DNA of 64,000 nucleotides from Herbidospora yilanensis. GTDB lineage: Bacteria; Actinomycetota; Actinomycetes; Streptosporangiales; Streptosporangiaceae. The number at the start of each line of letters is the position of its first letter. Within the stretch, counting starts at the first letter, position 1. The stretch is from NCBI RefSeq assembly GCF_001570565.1, contig NZ_BBXE01000019.1:186001-250000 (forward strand). Direction: 5' to 3'. Shown here in pieces: positions 17,901-26,120 of the stretch. Both the position numbers and the translations under genes were made by a program. The notes below the pieces were generated by a model. The model was not told where the DNA came from and made no database searches. It saw only the letters and a list, made by a program, of their open reading frames with translations.

Positions 17901-18512
17901 GGCGGCTTCGCCTACGGCCGGGGCGTGGACGGCGTGCCGGCGCGGGAGGCGATGGAGGCGGCGTACCGGAGGATCAACGTCGCGGCGAAGAACGTCGACA
18001 CCCGCGAGCACGACATCGCCGACTCCGACGACTACTTCCAGTACCACGGCGGCATGATCGCCACCGTCCGCGCCCTCACCGGACGCGACCCGAAGGCCTA
18101 CATCGGCGACTCGACCCGGCCCGACGCGGTCCGCACCCGCAGCCTCACCGAGGAGACCAGCCGCGTCTTCCGCGCCCGGGTGGTCAATCCGCGCTGGCTG
18201 GCCGCCATGCGCCGCCACGGCTACAAGGGCGCCTTCGAACTGGCCGCCACCGTCGACTACCTGTTCGGCTACGACGCCACCACGGGCGTGGTCGCCGACT
18301 GGATGTACGACAAGATCGCCGCCACCTACGTCCTGGACGAGGAGAACCGCAAGTTCCTCGGCGAGTCGAACCCCTGGGCCCTGCACGGCATCGCCGAGCG
18401 GCTGCTGGAGGCGGCCGGACGCGGCATGTGGGCCGAGCCCGACCCCGAGATCATGGCGGCCCTGCGGCAGGTGTTCCTGGACACCGAGGGCGACCTGGAA
18501 TCTACATCGTAA
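14961..18512 (+). CDS. cobN: CobN, cobaltochelatase large subunit
   Basis: The 1183-residue tetrapyrrole-binding subunit that inserts cobalt into hydrogenobyrinic acid a,c-diamide, using ATP hydrolysed by the ATPase/VWA partner at 4677-6728. It belongs to the CobN/ChlH/BchH family. AHHVAGNTAFIQTLSEAI, SAYPTKHSRIGNAVGLDTPRS, VHVGKHGNLEWLPGKS and YGAGLLPLIDSRTWRDD are conserved blocks. ATG 14961 follows GAGGGAGGG. A longer in-frame reading into the riboswitch is rejected. The last 11 bases overlap the convergent kinase gene. Confidence 0.97.
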   Translation: MIVLLSTSDTDLLSARASGAPYRLANPSRTPDPAALLDGADVVVVRLLGGRRAYEEGLDAVLAGGKPVVVLGGEQAPDAELMELSTVPGGVCAEAHAYLAHGGPSNLAELHNFLSDTLLLTGNGFAPPAALPSWGLGEVVLPQAGPAGHPDSAPRSPEISGHATPVVGILYYRAHHVAGNTAFIQTLSEAIVDKGGRPLPVYCASLRTAEPGLVDTLRQCDALIVTVLAAGGTRPAAAQAGGEDEAWDVGALADLDIPILQGLCLTTDRATWEAADDGLSPLDAASQIAIPEFDGRIITVPFSFKEIDPDGLTVYAADPERAARVAGVAVRHARLRHIPAGERRVAIMLSAYPTKHSRIGNAVGLDTPRSVVRLLKAMGEAGYAVGDLPGVAAQNGDALIHALIAAGGQDPDWLTDEQLAGNPVRIHKDDYRAHFDGLPAGLREAMERHWGPPPGELFVDGDDIVLAALQDGNLVVMVQPPRGFGENPIAIYHDPDLPPSHHFLAAYHWLSSRYDAVVHVGKHGNLEWLPGKSAGLSAACGPDAALGDLPLVYPFLVNDPGEGTQAKRRAHATLVDHLVPPMARADTYGDMARLEQLLDEHASIAAMDPAKLPAIRAQIWTLIQAARLDHDLGLDDRPHDAEFDDFLLHVDGWLCEVKDVQIRDGLHVLGQVPEGEARVDLVLAILRARQMWAGDQALPGLREALGLTENAAARPDVDEAEARARELVAAMEAAGWDPAAVTADGAVGDILRFAATEIVPRLNGTADEITNVLHALEGGYVPAGPSGSPLRGLVNVLPTGRNFYSVDPKAVPSRLAWETGQAMAESLVERYRADTGEWPRSVGLSIWGTSAMRTSGDDVAEVLALLGVRPVWDDASRRVTGLEIVPAAELGRPRVDVTVRISGFFRDAFPHVVALMDDAVRLVADLDEADNYVRDHVRADGSTLRVFGSAPGAYGAGLLPLIDSRTWRDDRDLAEVYAVWGGFAYGRGVDGVPAREAMEAAYRRINVAAKNVDTREHDIADSDDYFQYHGGMIATVRALTGRDPKAYIGDSTRPDAVRTRSLTEETSRVFRARVVNPRWLAAMRRHGYKGAFELAATVDYLFGYDATTGVVADWMYDKIAATYVLDEENRKFLGESNPWALHGIAERLLEAAGRGMWAEPDPEIMAALRQVFLDTEGDLESTS

Positions 18513-19461
18513 AGGCGTCGGGCGGCAGGTAGTCGGCCCGCCGCCCCGGCGTCGCCGCCGCGATGCCCTCACGGTGTAACAGGCCCGCCAGCAGCAACGA
18601 CACCTCCCTGCCGGGCAGCCGGTCGCGGGCCCGCCGGCGCAGCAGCCCGTTGAGCACGGGCACGAGCGCCCCCGCCTTCGAGGGCGGATCGGGGTCGCGG
18701 GTGGTGGCCAGGCCGAGCACCGACATGGCCGTGCCGAGGAAGGGCGGCCGCCCCTCGACGGCGGTGTAGATCGTCGCGCCCAGCGACCACAGGTCGGCCG
18801 CCGGGGTGGCCGGGCCGCCGCTCATCCGCTCGGGCGCGATGAAGTCGACCGTGCGGGTGACCGGGACGGTCGTCGGGGCCGTCGCCTCGTGTTCGAGGGC
18901 CGCGATGCCGAAGTCGGTCAGCACCACCCGGTCGCCGGTCAGCAGCACGTTGGCCGGTTTGATGTCGCCGTGGACGACCCCGGCGTCGTGGGCGTGCCGC
19001 ACGCCCGCCAGGAGCTGGTAGCCGATCCACGCCGACCAGTGGACCGGCAGCGAGCCCAGGTGCTCGATGGTCTGCTGGAGGGTCAGCCCTTCGAGGAATT
19101 CGGTCACGATGTAGAGGCGGCCGTTCTCCTCCAGCAGGTCGTGGACCGTGATGATGGCCGGGTGGCTGAGCCGGGCCGCGGAGCGGGCCTCGTTGAGCGC
19201 CTTGCGCCGGGCCAGCTCCATGTCGGGCCGGTCGGTGCGGTAGGGCGGCTGGACTTCCTTGATCGCGACGTCGCGCTTCAGCAGCAGGTCGTGGGCCTGC
19301 CACATGATGCCCGAGCCGTCACGGCGGATCGGGATGGTGAGCTGGTAACGGGCCCCCAGCAGTTTCTGCTTCGCGCGTTCGGGTCTCACCGGAGGACCGG
19401 GCGTGCCCGACGTGGAGCTCCCATGGTGAGCCTGCGCCGTGTGCTTACCGATCTGAACCAA
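18502..19461 (-). CDS. cytosolic Ser/Thr protein kinase without a sensor domain
   Basis: A 319-residue Hanks-type kinase: ATP-site Lys in VAIKEVQP, catalytic loop VVHGDIKPANVLL, DFG in LTDFGIAAL and APE in FIAPERMSGG, then a short basic tail. There is no transmembrane segment or PASTA/sensor domain. The catalytic loop is HGD, not HRD, so it is a non-RD kinase that should not need activation-loop phosphorylation. The start is weak: TTG 19461 is used; GTG at 19389, just before the kinase fold, is an alternative. Its target and signal are unknown. Confidence 0.85.
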   Translation of the reverse strand: MVQIGKHTAQAHHGSSTSGTPGPPVRPERAKQKLLGARYQLTIPIRRDGSGIMWQAHDLLLKRDVAIKEVQPPYRTDRPDMELARRKALNEARSAARLSHPAIITVHDLLEENGRLYIVTEFLEGLTLQQTIEHLGSLPVHWSAWIGYQLLAGVRHAHDAGVVHGDIKPANVLLTGDRVVLTDFGIAALEHEATAPTTVPVTRTVDFIAPERMSGGPATPAADLWSLGATIYTAVEGRPPFLGTAMSVLGLATTRDPDPPSKAGALVPVLNGLLRRRARDRLPGREVSLLLAGLLHREGIAAATPGRRADYLPPDAFTM

Positions 19462-19545
19462 CCACCTGTCTGACCCGAATCCGAGCTCCCCATGCGCTCA
19501 ATATTCTCGTGGTCCGAAGGCGGTTTCGCTCCGTATCCGGGAGAT

Positions 19546-19950
19546 CTAGAGCAACCCGATTCCCAGGATGATCGTACCCGCCGCCAGCGACGCCCCGCCC
19601 AGCCCGGTGAGCCAGATCAGGCGGTTGGGGCGGGTGTCCTTCGGCCGTACGACCGACAGGAAGAACCCCAGCGGCATCAGCACCGGCGCGGCCACGATGA
19701 GCCACTGCGCGAGGGACCGTAATCCGGGGGAGAGGCCGGCCTGGTCGAGATAGATCAGCGCCACGAGCGAGAAGAGCACGAGCACGCCGGCGTGGGCGTG
19801 TCCGGCACGCCACAGTCCCCGTCTGACTGGATTGTCCAGATATCCGGGTATACGTCCGAGTATGTGAGCGAGCAGACTGGCCCCACCGAAGGCGACGCCG
19901 GGCACGGTGATCAGCAGGATCCCGGCGGTGGTAAGGGTGGAGGGAGACAT
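19546..19950 (-). CDS. small four-helix membrane protein of unknown function
   Basis: A 134-residue protein with four hydrophobic segments (about residues 8-28, 50-68, 82-100 and 110-133). A GHAHAG motif opens the second helix and could bind heme or metal. No family is recognised with confidence. It is the likely target of the paired operator just upstream (19974-20015), suggesting control by a TetR-like repressor that is not encoded in this window. Confidence 0.7.
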   Translation of the reverse strand: MSPSTLTTAGILLITVPGVAFGGASLLAHILGRIPGYLDNPVRRGLWRAGHAHAGVLVLFSLVALIYLDQAGLSPGLRSLAQWLIVAAPVLMPLGFFLSVVRPKDTRPNRLIWLTGLGGASLAAGTIILGIGLL

Positions 19951-19973
19951 TAGAGCGCACCCCGATCTGATTG

Positions 19974-20015
19974 GATAGTCGCACTGTCTGATGATTATTG
20001 GATAGCGAGACTATC
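19974..20015. promoter_or_regulatory. pair of 15-bp palindromic operator-like sites
   Basis: Two near-identical palindromes, GATAGT-CGC-ACTGTC (19974-19988) and GATAGC-GAG-ACTATC (20001-20015), each sit within a longer direct repeat beginning ATTGGATAG. Their centres are 27 bp apart. They lie between the start of the membrane protein (minus) and pup (plus), and are closer to the former. Confidence 0.6.
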
Positions 20016-20115
20016 TGGTCAACCCGTTTGAAGATCGCATGGCGATTCAGGCGAGTTGTCGGTCGGTTCGGGGAAGATATGAAGCAGACACGTCCCCCGA
20101 GTGGAGGTATCACCG

Positions 20116-20325
20116 ATGGCGAGCAGGGACACCGGCGGTCAGAAGCAGACGGGCCGGCAGGAGACCGAGACCGAGCAGGTCGAGGAGCAGTCGGGAAGCG
20201 ACGTCCAGGAGCGCCACGAGAAGCTCAGCGACGACGTCGACTCCATCCTCGACGAGATCGACGAGGTCCTCGAGGAGAACGCCGAGGAGTTCGTCCGGTC
20301 CTATGTGCAGAAGGGTGGCGAGTAA
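20116..20325 (+). CDS. pup: Pup, prokaryotic ubiquitin-like protein
   Basis: The 69-residue intrinsically disordered modifier that PafA ligates to lysines to send proteins to the proteasome. The C-terminal helix region (HEKLSDDVDSILDEIDEVLEENAEEFVRSYVQ) binds Mpa/ARC. The end is GGE, encoded by GGT GGC GAG TAA: the Glu is genomic, so no Dop deamidation is needed for ligation. ATG 20116 follows GGAGG; a GTG 15 bases upstream is in frame but less likely. prcB follows after 190 bases that hold a stem-loop. Confidence 0.97.
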   Translation: MASRDTGGQKQTGRQETETEQVEEQSGSDVQERHEKLSDDVDSILDEIDEVLEENAEEFVRSYVQKGGE

Positions 20326-20354
20326 AGGGGCCAACGCCCACCTCGCCCACGTCC

Positions 20355-20393
20355 CTCGTCGCGGTCGCGGAACCCTCCGCCGGCCGCGACGAG
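20355..20393 (+). terminator. stem-loop between pup and prcB
   Basis: CTCGTCGCGG (20355-20364) pairs perfectly with CCGCGACGAG (20384-20393) around a 19-base loop. There is no strong U tract, so it may be an attenuator or mRNA-processing site that sets pup above prcBA. A candidate prcB promoter (GTGCAA 20453-20458, TAGGGT 20477-20482, spacing 18) follows. Confidence 0.45.
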
Positions 20394-20515
20394 TCGTTTC
20401 CGGCGAAAATTTCCGATCATGAACCCGGTTCGCGGTGAGCTGATCGGGAAGAGTGCAACCAGCGCTGTGACATGAGTAGGGTCGGCGTAAACAACACGAC
20501 CTAGGAGGGAGTCGC

Positions 20516-21352
20516 GTGGCATCTCAGCAGGCCTGGATGAACAACCTCTTCACCAATACGGGTTCCTCGTCCTTCACCGAGTTCCTGCGTGGCTACGCCC
20601 CGGAGATGCTCCCGGGCAACCGCGACGCGCTGCCCGCCCCCGTCGGCGAGCAGATCCCCCACGCGACCACGATCGTGGCGGTCACCTGCGCCGGCGGCGT
20701 GGTGATGGCCGGCGACCGGCGTGCCACCTCGGGCAACATGATCTCCAACCGGGACATGGAGAAGGTCTTCCGGACCGACGAATACTCCTGCATGGGCATC
20801 GCCGGCACCGCCTCGACCGGCATCGAGATGGCCCGCCTCTACCAGGTCGAGCTGGAGCACTACGAGAAGCTCGAAGGCCGCTCCCTGTCGACCGACGGCA
20901 AGGCCAACCGCCTCGCCGCCATGGTGCGCGGCAACCTGGGCGCCGCCATGCAGGGCCTCGTCGTCGTCCCGATCTTCGCGGCCTACGACGAGAAGATCGG
21001 CGGCGGCCGCATCTTCGGCTACGACGTCGGCGGCGGCCCCTACGAACACCAGCTCTACCACTCGATCGGCTCCGGTTCGATCTTCGCCCGCGGCTCGCTG
21101 AAGAAGCTCTACCGCGAGAACGCCGCGCCCGACGAGGCCGTGCTGACCGTGCTCCAGGCGCTCTACGACGCCGCCGACGACGACTCGGCGACGGGCGGCC
21201 CCGACGTGACGCGCAAGATCTGGCCGGTCGTGGCGGTCATCACCGACGAGGGCTTCCGCCGTCTTCCCGACGAAGAGGTCACCGCCGCCGTCGAGACGCT
21301 GCTGGCCGGCCGGATGATCGATCCCGACGGTCCGACCGCCCCGCTGCGCTAG
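20516..21352 (+). CDS. prcB: PrcB, proteasome beta subunit
   Basis: Catalytic 20S subunit of 278 residues, made with a propeptide of 50 residues that is cleaved before the active Thr51 ([13 protein letters not shown]). The N-terminal nucleophile fold continues with [18 protein letters not shown] and [17 protein letters not shown] 20516 follows AGGAGGGA by five to eight bases. The prcA gene follows at once (15 bases). Confidence 0.97.
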   Translation: MASQQAWMNNLFTNTGSSSFTEFLRGYAPEMLPGNRDALPAPVGEQIPHATTIVAVTCAGGVVMAGDRRATSGNMISNRDMEKVFRTDEYSCMGIAGTASTGIEMARLYQVELEHYEKLEGRSLSTDGKANRLAAMVRGNLGAAMQGLVVVPIFAAYDEKIGGGRIFGYDVGGGPYEHQLYHSIGSGSIFARGSLKKLYRENAAPDEAVLTVLQALYDAADDDSATGGPDVTRKIWPVVAVITDEGFRRLPDEEVTAAVETLLAGRMIDPDGPTAPLR

Positions 21353-21367
21353 AAAGGAAGCCCACAG

Positions 21368-22168
21368 GTGTCCATGCCGTTCCCTTACGCGTCGCCTGAA
21401 CAGATCATGCGCGACCGCGCGGAATACGCGCGGAAGGGCATCGCCCGAGGCCGCAGCGTGGTCGTGGTCCAGTACGCCGACGGCATCCTGCTGGTGGCCC
21501 CGAACCCGTCCAAGGCGCTGCACAAGATCAGCGAGATCTACGACCGCATCGGCTTCGCCGCCGTCGGCCGCTACAACGAGTTCGAGACCCTCCGCCAGGC
21601 CGGCATCCGCTACGCCGACGTCAACGGCTACAACTACAACCGCAACGACGTCACCGCCCGCGCGCTGGCCAACGTCTACGCCAGCCAGCTCGGCATGATC
21701 TTCACCGACTCGATCAAGGCCCTGGAGGTCGAGATCGTCGTCGCCGAGGTCGGCGAGACGTCCGACCAAGACCAGATCTACCGCCTCACCTTCGACGGCT
21801 CGGTCTTCGACGAGCAGGGCATGGCCGTCATCGGCGGCCAGTCCGACACGGTGGCCACCCGCCTGAAGGAGCGCTACCGTCCGGGCGCGCCCCTGGCCGA
21901 CGCCCTCGACGCCGCCCTGAGCGCCCTGACCGAACCGGGCGGCGAACGCCCCTCGGCCGCCCAGCTCGAGGTCGCCGTCCTCGACCGCAACCGCGAACAC
22001 CGCAAGTTCCTGCGCCTCAGCGGCCCCCGCCTGGAGCGCCTCCTCACTCCCGCCCAACCGGCTGCCCCCGAGACCCCCGCCGCCCCCACGACCCCCGAAG
22101 GCGGCCCGAAGCCCCCGCCCACGGCCCCCGAGGGCGACATCGACACGGGCTCCGAACCACCGCTCTAA
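21368..22168 (+). CDS. prcA: PrcA, proteasome alpha subunit
   Basis: Structural ring-forming subunit of 266 residues that gates the 20S core. SPEQIMRDRAEYARKGIARGRS is the gating helix region, followed by VQYADGILLVAPNPSK. A Pro/Ala/Thr-rich tail (about residues 220-266) is extra and disordered. GTG 21368 follows GAAAGGAAG. No Mpa/ARC ATPase is encoded in this window. A strong terminator follows the gene. Confidence 0.96.
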   Translation: MSMPFPYASPEQIMRDRAEYARKGIARGRSVVVVQYADGILLVAPNPSKALHKISEIYDRIGFAAVGRYNEFETLRQAGIRYADVNGYNYNRNDVTARALANVYASQLGMIFTDSIKALEVEIVVAEVGETSDQDQIYRLTFDGSVFDEQGMAVIGGQSDTVATRLKERYRPGAPLADALDAALSALTEPGGERPSAAQLEVAVLDRNREHRKFLRLSGPRLERLLTPAQPAAPETPAAPTTPEGGPKPPPTAPEGDIDTGSEPPL

Positions 22169-22180
22169 CCGAACAGACGC

Positions 22181-22221
22181 CGTATGGGCCGCCCGCCGAT
22201 GTCGGCGGGCGGCCCCATACG
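22181..22221 (+). terminator. intrinsic terminator after prcA
   Basis: Arms 22181-22199 and 22202-22221 form a 19-bp stem, CGTATGGG...CCGCCGA, with a single bulged G and a two-base turn. It lacks a clear T tract but closes the pup-prcBA unit 12 bases after prcA. Confidence 0.75.
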
Positions 22222-22295
22222 TGCTCCGCTCGCTCGGAAGGGCTGAGAATCCCCAGCGCAATGCTCGCTCAAGCGAGAGACGAGGAGCTCGCCCG

Positions 22296-22658
22296 ATGGA
22301 GGCGACCGGACCGATGACCGATGAGGAGCTCGCCGAGATCGAGGAACTGGTCGACGCCACCACTCCCGGGCCCTGGTACGTGCGCAACCTCGACGACGAG
22401 TACGCCATGTGCCTGGTCGCTGTCGGCACCACCCCCGACACCGGGCGCGGTGAACGCCGTCCGGAGTTCGACCACGGGGAGATCGTGGCCGGCACCCTCA
22501 TTCAGCAGCCCCGTTACGTCGACGTCGCCGACGGACGCTGGGACGAGAACGCCCGGTTCATCGCCGAGGCCCGGCGGCACGTGCCCCGGCTGGTCGCCGA
22601 GGTCCGGCGGCTCCAGCGGCTGCTCGCCGAAGCGCGGCACGACCACGCCGAGATCTGA
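22296..22658 (+). CDS. small hypothetical protein with a phage-like NARFIAEAR motif
   Basis: A 120-residue soluble protein. The C-terminal part WDENARFIAEARRHVPRLVAEVRRLQ resembles a motif seen in many actinophage and Ead/Ea22-like proteins. The centre, TPGPWYVRNLDDEYAMCLVAVGT, is not recognised. ATG 22296 follows GAGGAG; a second ATG lies 18 bases further. A run of 289 bases without a gene follows, GC-rich, ending in the lipoprotein promoter region. Confidence 0.65.
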   Translation: MEATGPMTDEELAEIEELVDATTPGPWYVRNLDDEYAMCLVAVGTTPDTGRGERRPEFDHGEIVAGTLIQQPRYVDVADGRWDENARFIAEARRHVPRLVAEVRRLQRLLAEARHDHAEI

Positions 22659-22947
22659 CGGCGGCGCCGCCCGAAGCCCGCCCGAGGGGGCCGCCGCGGT
22701 CTCCCCGATCGGCATTCGAACGGTGCGGAGGGGACCGCCGCGATCAGGCCTTCTCATGACGCCGTCACCGTCCGACGCCGGACCCGGAGGGTGGCCCCGG
22801 AGTGGTCGGGTGGCCGGCCAGGCGGAGCCGTAACGGAGAATCCGCTCTTTCCACGAACGGCGCGAGGTTTTGAGCGGTGCTTTCGGATTCCCCCATACAG
22901 CTCAACTTGCACGGACTTAACACGGGTTTCGCTAGGCTCGTCCCGCT

Positions 22948-23571
22948 ATGACGATCACATTCCGGCGGGCCCTGCTGGCCCTGGCCGTCCTCCCGATTGC
23001 CGCCTGTTCCTCTCCTGCCGAGACGGCGGCCCCCGCTCCAACGGTCACCGCCACGGTCACCGAGACCGTCACGGCCCCCGCGCCGCAGCCGACGGAGACC
23101 GTCGCGGAGCCCACGGAGAGCGCCGCGCCGACCCAGACGCCCCAGGTGAGCGCCGACGTCGACAAGGAGGACCCGATCTCGGCCCGCACCCCGAAGATCA
23201 AGTCGGCCAAGTTCCAGTACGACGAGGGGCACGACTTCACCCAGATGTCCCCGAGCGCCGACGGCGTGCTGCGCGGCCGGATCGTCTCCGTCGAGGGCGA
23301 CGAGGCCCGTTATGTGCCGGTCCGTTACGCGGGTGGTGACTTCGTCGGGCCCGAGGGCGGCATGACCTACGCCGCGCCGATCGCCCCGGACGTGGTGTTC
23401 CTCAGCGCGGTCGGCTGCAAGGGCAACGACCAGACGATCAACTCGGCCGCGCTCGGCACCGAGAAGTGCCCGCGCGAGCGTCTGCTGGAGCTCGCCGCGC
23501 AGGGCGAGCCCACCTCGCTGATCACCGTGAAGAGTGGCCAGATCGTGAAGGTCGTCGAGATCTATTACTGA
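22948..23571 (+). CDS. secreted lipoprotein of unknown function
   Basis: A 207-residue lipoprotein: signal peptide with basic start and lipobox LPIAAC (Cys20), then a Thr/Pro/Ala-rich stalk (about 20-70) typical of cell-wall tethers, then a compact domain with two Cys (VGCKGNDQ and EKCPRER) that could form a disulfide. Close to pafA, from which it is separated by 70 bases, but no functional link is visible. A -10-like TAGGCT (22933-22938) lies nine bases before the ATG, so the leader is very short. Confidence 0.8.
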   Translation: MTITFRRALLALAVLPIAACSSPAETAAPAPTVTATVTETVTAPAPQPTETVAEPTESAAPTQTPQVSADVDKEDPISARTPKIKSAKFQYDEGHDFTQMSPSADGVLRGRIVSVEGDEARYVPVRYAGGDFVGPEGGMTYAAPIAPDVVFLSAVGCKGNDQTINSAALGTEKCPRERLLELAAQGEPTSLITVKSGQIVKVVEIYY

Positions 23572-23641
23572 GGTTCGCGGGGAATGTAGACGACCATGAG
23601 TTTCCTACCGCACACGACGGATCTGGGAATAGGGTGAGGTG

Positions 23642-25000
23642 ATGGATCGTCGCATCTTCGGGCTGGAGAACGAGTACGGCGTCACCTGCACGTTCCGGGG
23701 CCAGCGCAGGCTGTCCCCCGACGAGGTGGCCCGCTACCTGTTCCGGCGAGTGGTGTCCTGGGGCCGATCGAGCAACGTCTTCCTCCGCAACGGCGCCCGT
23801 CTCTACCTCGACGTCGGCAGCCATCCTGAGTACGCCACCCCTGAATGCGACAACGTCGTGGAGCTGGTCACCCATGACAAGGCGGGCGAGCGCATTCTCG
23901 AAGGGCTGCTCGTCGACGCCGAGAAGCGCCTCCGCGAGGAGGGCATCGCCGGTGACATCTACCTGTTCAAGAACAACACCGACTCGGCCGGCAACTCCTA
24001 CGGCTGCCACGAGAACTACCTCGTCGGCCGGCACGGCGAGTTCGGCCGCCTGGCCGACGTCCTGATCCCCTACCTGGTCACCCGGCAGATCATCTGCGGG
24101 GCCGGCAAGGTGCTGCAGACCCCGCGCGGCGCCGTCTACTGCGTCTCCCAGCGGGCCGAGCACATCTGGGAGGGCGTGTCGTCGGCGACGACGCGGAGCC
24201 GTCCCATCATCAACACCCGCGACGAACCCCACGCCGACGCCGAGCGCTTCCGCCGGCTCCACGTCATCGTGGGCGACTCCAACATGAGCGAGACGACCAT
24301 GCTGCTCAAGGTCGGCGCCACCGACCTGGTGCTGCGCATGATCGAGGCGGGCGTGGTGATGCGCGACCTGTCGCTGGAGAACCCGATCAGGGCGATCCGC
24401 GAGGTCTCCCACGACATGACCGGCCGCCGCCGGGTGCGGCTGGCCAACGGCCGCGAGGCCTCCTCGCTGGAGATCCAGCAGGAATACCTCGGCAAGGCGA
24501 AGGACTTCGTCGACCGCCGCGGCGGCGACGAGACCAGCAAGCGGGTCCTCGAACTCTGGGAGCGCACCCTGCGCGCCGTGGAGACCGGCGACCTCGACCT
24601 GGTCTCGCGGGAGATCGACTGGGTCACCAAATATCAGCTCATTGAACGTTACAGAAAGAAGTACGACCTCCCGCTCTCCTCGCCGCGGGTCGCCCAGCTC
24701 GATCTGGCCTACCACGACGTGCACCGCAAGCGGGGGCTGTTCTACCTGCTGCAGAAGCGGGGGTCGGTCGAACGGGTCGCGTCCGACATCAAGATCTTCG
24801 AGGCGAAGTCGGTTCCGCCGCAGACCACGCGGGCCCGGCTGCGCGGCGAGTTCATCCGCAAGGCCCAGGAGAAGCGGCGCGACTTCACCGTCGACTGGGT
24901 CCACCTGAAGCTCAACGACCAGGCCCAGCGGACCGTCCTCTGCAAGGACCCGTTCCGAAGTGTTGACGAACGGGTCGACAAGCTGATCGCGGGAATGTGA
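23642..25000 (+). CDS. pafA: PafA, Pup-protein ligase
   Basis: A 452-residue ATP-dependent ligase that joins the C-terminal Glu of Pup to target lysines. It has the glutamine-synthetase-like fold shared with Dop: [10 protein letters not shown] near the start, [38 protein letters not shown] and [20 protein letters not shown], and a C-terminal domain ending in [12 protein letters not shown]. Start codon may be GTG 23639 or ATG 23642. A 28-base perfect inverted repeat follows the gene. Confidence 0.97.
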   Translation: MDRRIFGLENEYGVTCTFRGQRRLSPDEVARYLFRRVVSWGRSSNVFLRNGARLYLDVGSHPEYATPECDNVVELVTHDKAGERILEGLLVDAEKRLREEGIAGDIYLFKNNTDSAGNSYGCHENYLVGRHGEFGRLADVLIPYLVTRQIICGAGKVLQTPRGAVYCVSQRAEHIWEGVSSATTRSRPIINTRDEPHADAERFRRLHVIVGDSNMSETTMLLKVGATDLVLRMIEAGVVMRDLSLENPIRAIREVSHDMTGRRRVRLANGREASSLEIQQEYLGKAKDFVDRRGGDETSKRVLELWERTLRAVETGDLDLVSREIDWVTKYQLIERYRKKYDLPLSSPRVAQLDLAYHDVHRKRGLFYLLQKRGSVERVASDIKIFEAKSVPPQTTRARLRGEFIRKAQEKRRDFTVDWVHLKLNDQAQRTVLCKDPFRSVDERVDKLIAGM

Positions 25001-25022
25001 TCTCCTTACGACGGGCAGACGG

Positions 25023-25050
25023 CGGGTTCGGGTAGTGTGACCCGAACCCG
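25023..25050 (+). terminator. perfect inverted repeat between pafA and the FKBP gene
   Basis: CGGGTTCGGGT (25023-25033) and ACCCGAACCCG (25040-25050) form an 11-bp stem with a six-base loop. It is 22 bases after the pafA stop and 25 bases before the next ATG. No T tract follows; it may be a terminator or a regulatory site of the lipoprotein gene. Confidence 0.5.
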
Positions 25051-25075
25051 CTGTCATATTCCTGAGGACTTTCAC

Positions 25076-26110
25076 ATGCGCCGCCGCACGGCCATAACCG
25101 CCGCCGCACTTCCTTTGCTGCTGTCCGCCGTCGCGTGCGGCACCGCACAGAAGACGGCCACCGGAGCCAGCCCTTCCGCCGCCGCCACGAGCGCCGCGCC
25201 CAGCGCCGCCGCCTCGTCGGACGCCGCCGCGGCCGCCCCGGTCGGCCCCGCCGCCGACCCGAAGGACATCAAGGTCACCGGCGCGCTGGGCAAGAAGCCC
25301 AGTGTCACCTTCCCGAAGGGCGGCCCCGCGCTGACCTCGTCCGCCCGTGTCATCTCCGAGGGCGACGGCGCCGGCGCCGCCGAGGGTGACACGCTGGTCG
25401 CCAAGGTGAGCGTCTGGACGTGGGACGGCAAGGAGAACAAGGCCACCGGCTCCGCCTACGACACCGGCCAGTCGGAGTTCGTGCCGATCAGCCAGCAGCA
25501 GATGCCCAAGGCGCTCTACGACGGCCTGCTGGGCAGCAAGCCCGGCGGTCGCGTGCTCGTCGTGGTCGGCAAGGACTCGATCGACCCGGCCGTGGTCGAG
25601 CAGGCCAAGAGCCAGGGCACCGACTTCACGACCAGCTCGCAGGTGCTGGTCATCGACGTCGTGTCGGCGACCGCCAAGGCCGCCAAGGGCAAGGCCGCCG
25701 ACCCAGCCATCGAGGGTGTCAAGCTTGTCAACCCGGGTGACGACAGCGCTCCGACGCTGACCACCACGACCACCGCGCAGCCGCCGAAGGACCTGACGGT
25801 CAAGACCGTCATCCAGGGTGACGGCCCGAAGGTCTCCGAGAACCAGACGGTGATGGTCCACTACACCGGCAAGATCTGGGGCACCGACAAGCAGTTCGAC
25901 AGCTCGTGGGAGCGCAAGCAGCCGACCTCGTTCGCGCTCAACCAGGTCGTGCCCGGCTGGAAGCAGGGCCTGACCGGCGTCAACGTCGGCAGCCGCGTCC
26001 TCATCACGATCCCGCCGGCCCTCGGCTACGGCGAGGCCGGCCAGCCCGACGCCGGCATCAAGGGCACCGACACCCTGGTGTTCGTCGTCGACGTGCTCGG
26101 CGCGCTGTAA
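25076..26110 (+). CDS. exported lipoprotein with tandem FKBP-type peptidyl-prolyl isomerase domains
   Basis: A 344-residue lipoprotein: lipobox LLSAVAC (Cys21), an Ala/Ser-rich linker to about residue 60, a first degenerate FKBP domain (about 85-205, SARVISEGDGAGAAEGDTLVAKVSVW) and a second, better conserved FKBP domain (about 240-344, VMVHYTGKIWGTDKQFDSSWER, VVPGWKQGL, IPPALGYGEAGQP). It should help secreted proteins fold at the outer face of the membrane. ATG 25076 is the first start giving a proper signal peptide. The first domain lacks several active-site aromatics, so it may be structural. The regulator gene follows after 10 bases. Confidence 0.92.
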   Translation: MRRRTAITAAALPLLLSAVACGTAQKTATGASPSAAATSAAPSAAASSDAAAAAPVGPAADPKDIKVTGALGKKPSVTFPKGGPALTSSARVISEGDGAGAAEGDTLVAKVSVWTWDGKENKATGSAYDTGQSEFVPISQQQMPKALYDGLLGSKPGGRVLVVVGKDSIDPAVVEQAKSQGTDFTTSSQVLVIDVVSATAKAAKGKAADPAIEGVKLVNPGDDSAPTLTTTTTAQPPKDLTVKTVIQGDGPKVSENQTVMVHYTGKIWGTDKQFDSSWERKQPTSFALNQVVPGWKQGLTGVNVGSRVLITIPPALGYGEAGQPDAGIKGTDTLVFVVDVLGAL

Positions 26111-26120
26111 GCCGGTAAAG

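Noticed and set aside
14604..18572. 1322-codon open frame antisense to cobN
   Set aside because: High-GC mirror frame of a clearly conserved gene; residues are low-complexity Val/Gly/Arg/Asp-rich with no domain.
20501..22501. Long open frame antisense to prcB and prcA
   Set aside because: Shadow of two unmistakable proteasome genes; no start site and no recognisable domain.
22659..22947. Possible small gene in the 289-base gap before the lipoprotein
   Set aside because: Frames lack a ribosome site and give Arg/Pro-rich shadows only.
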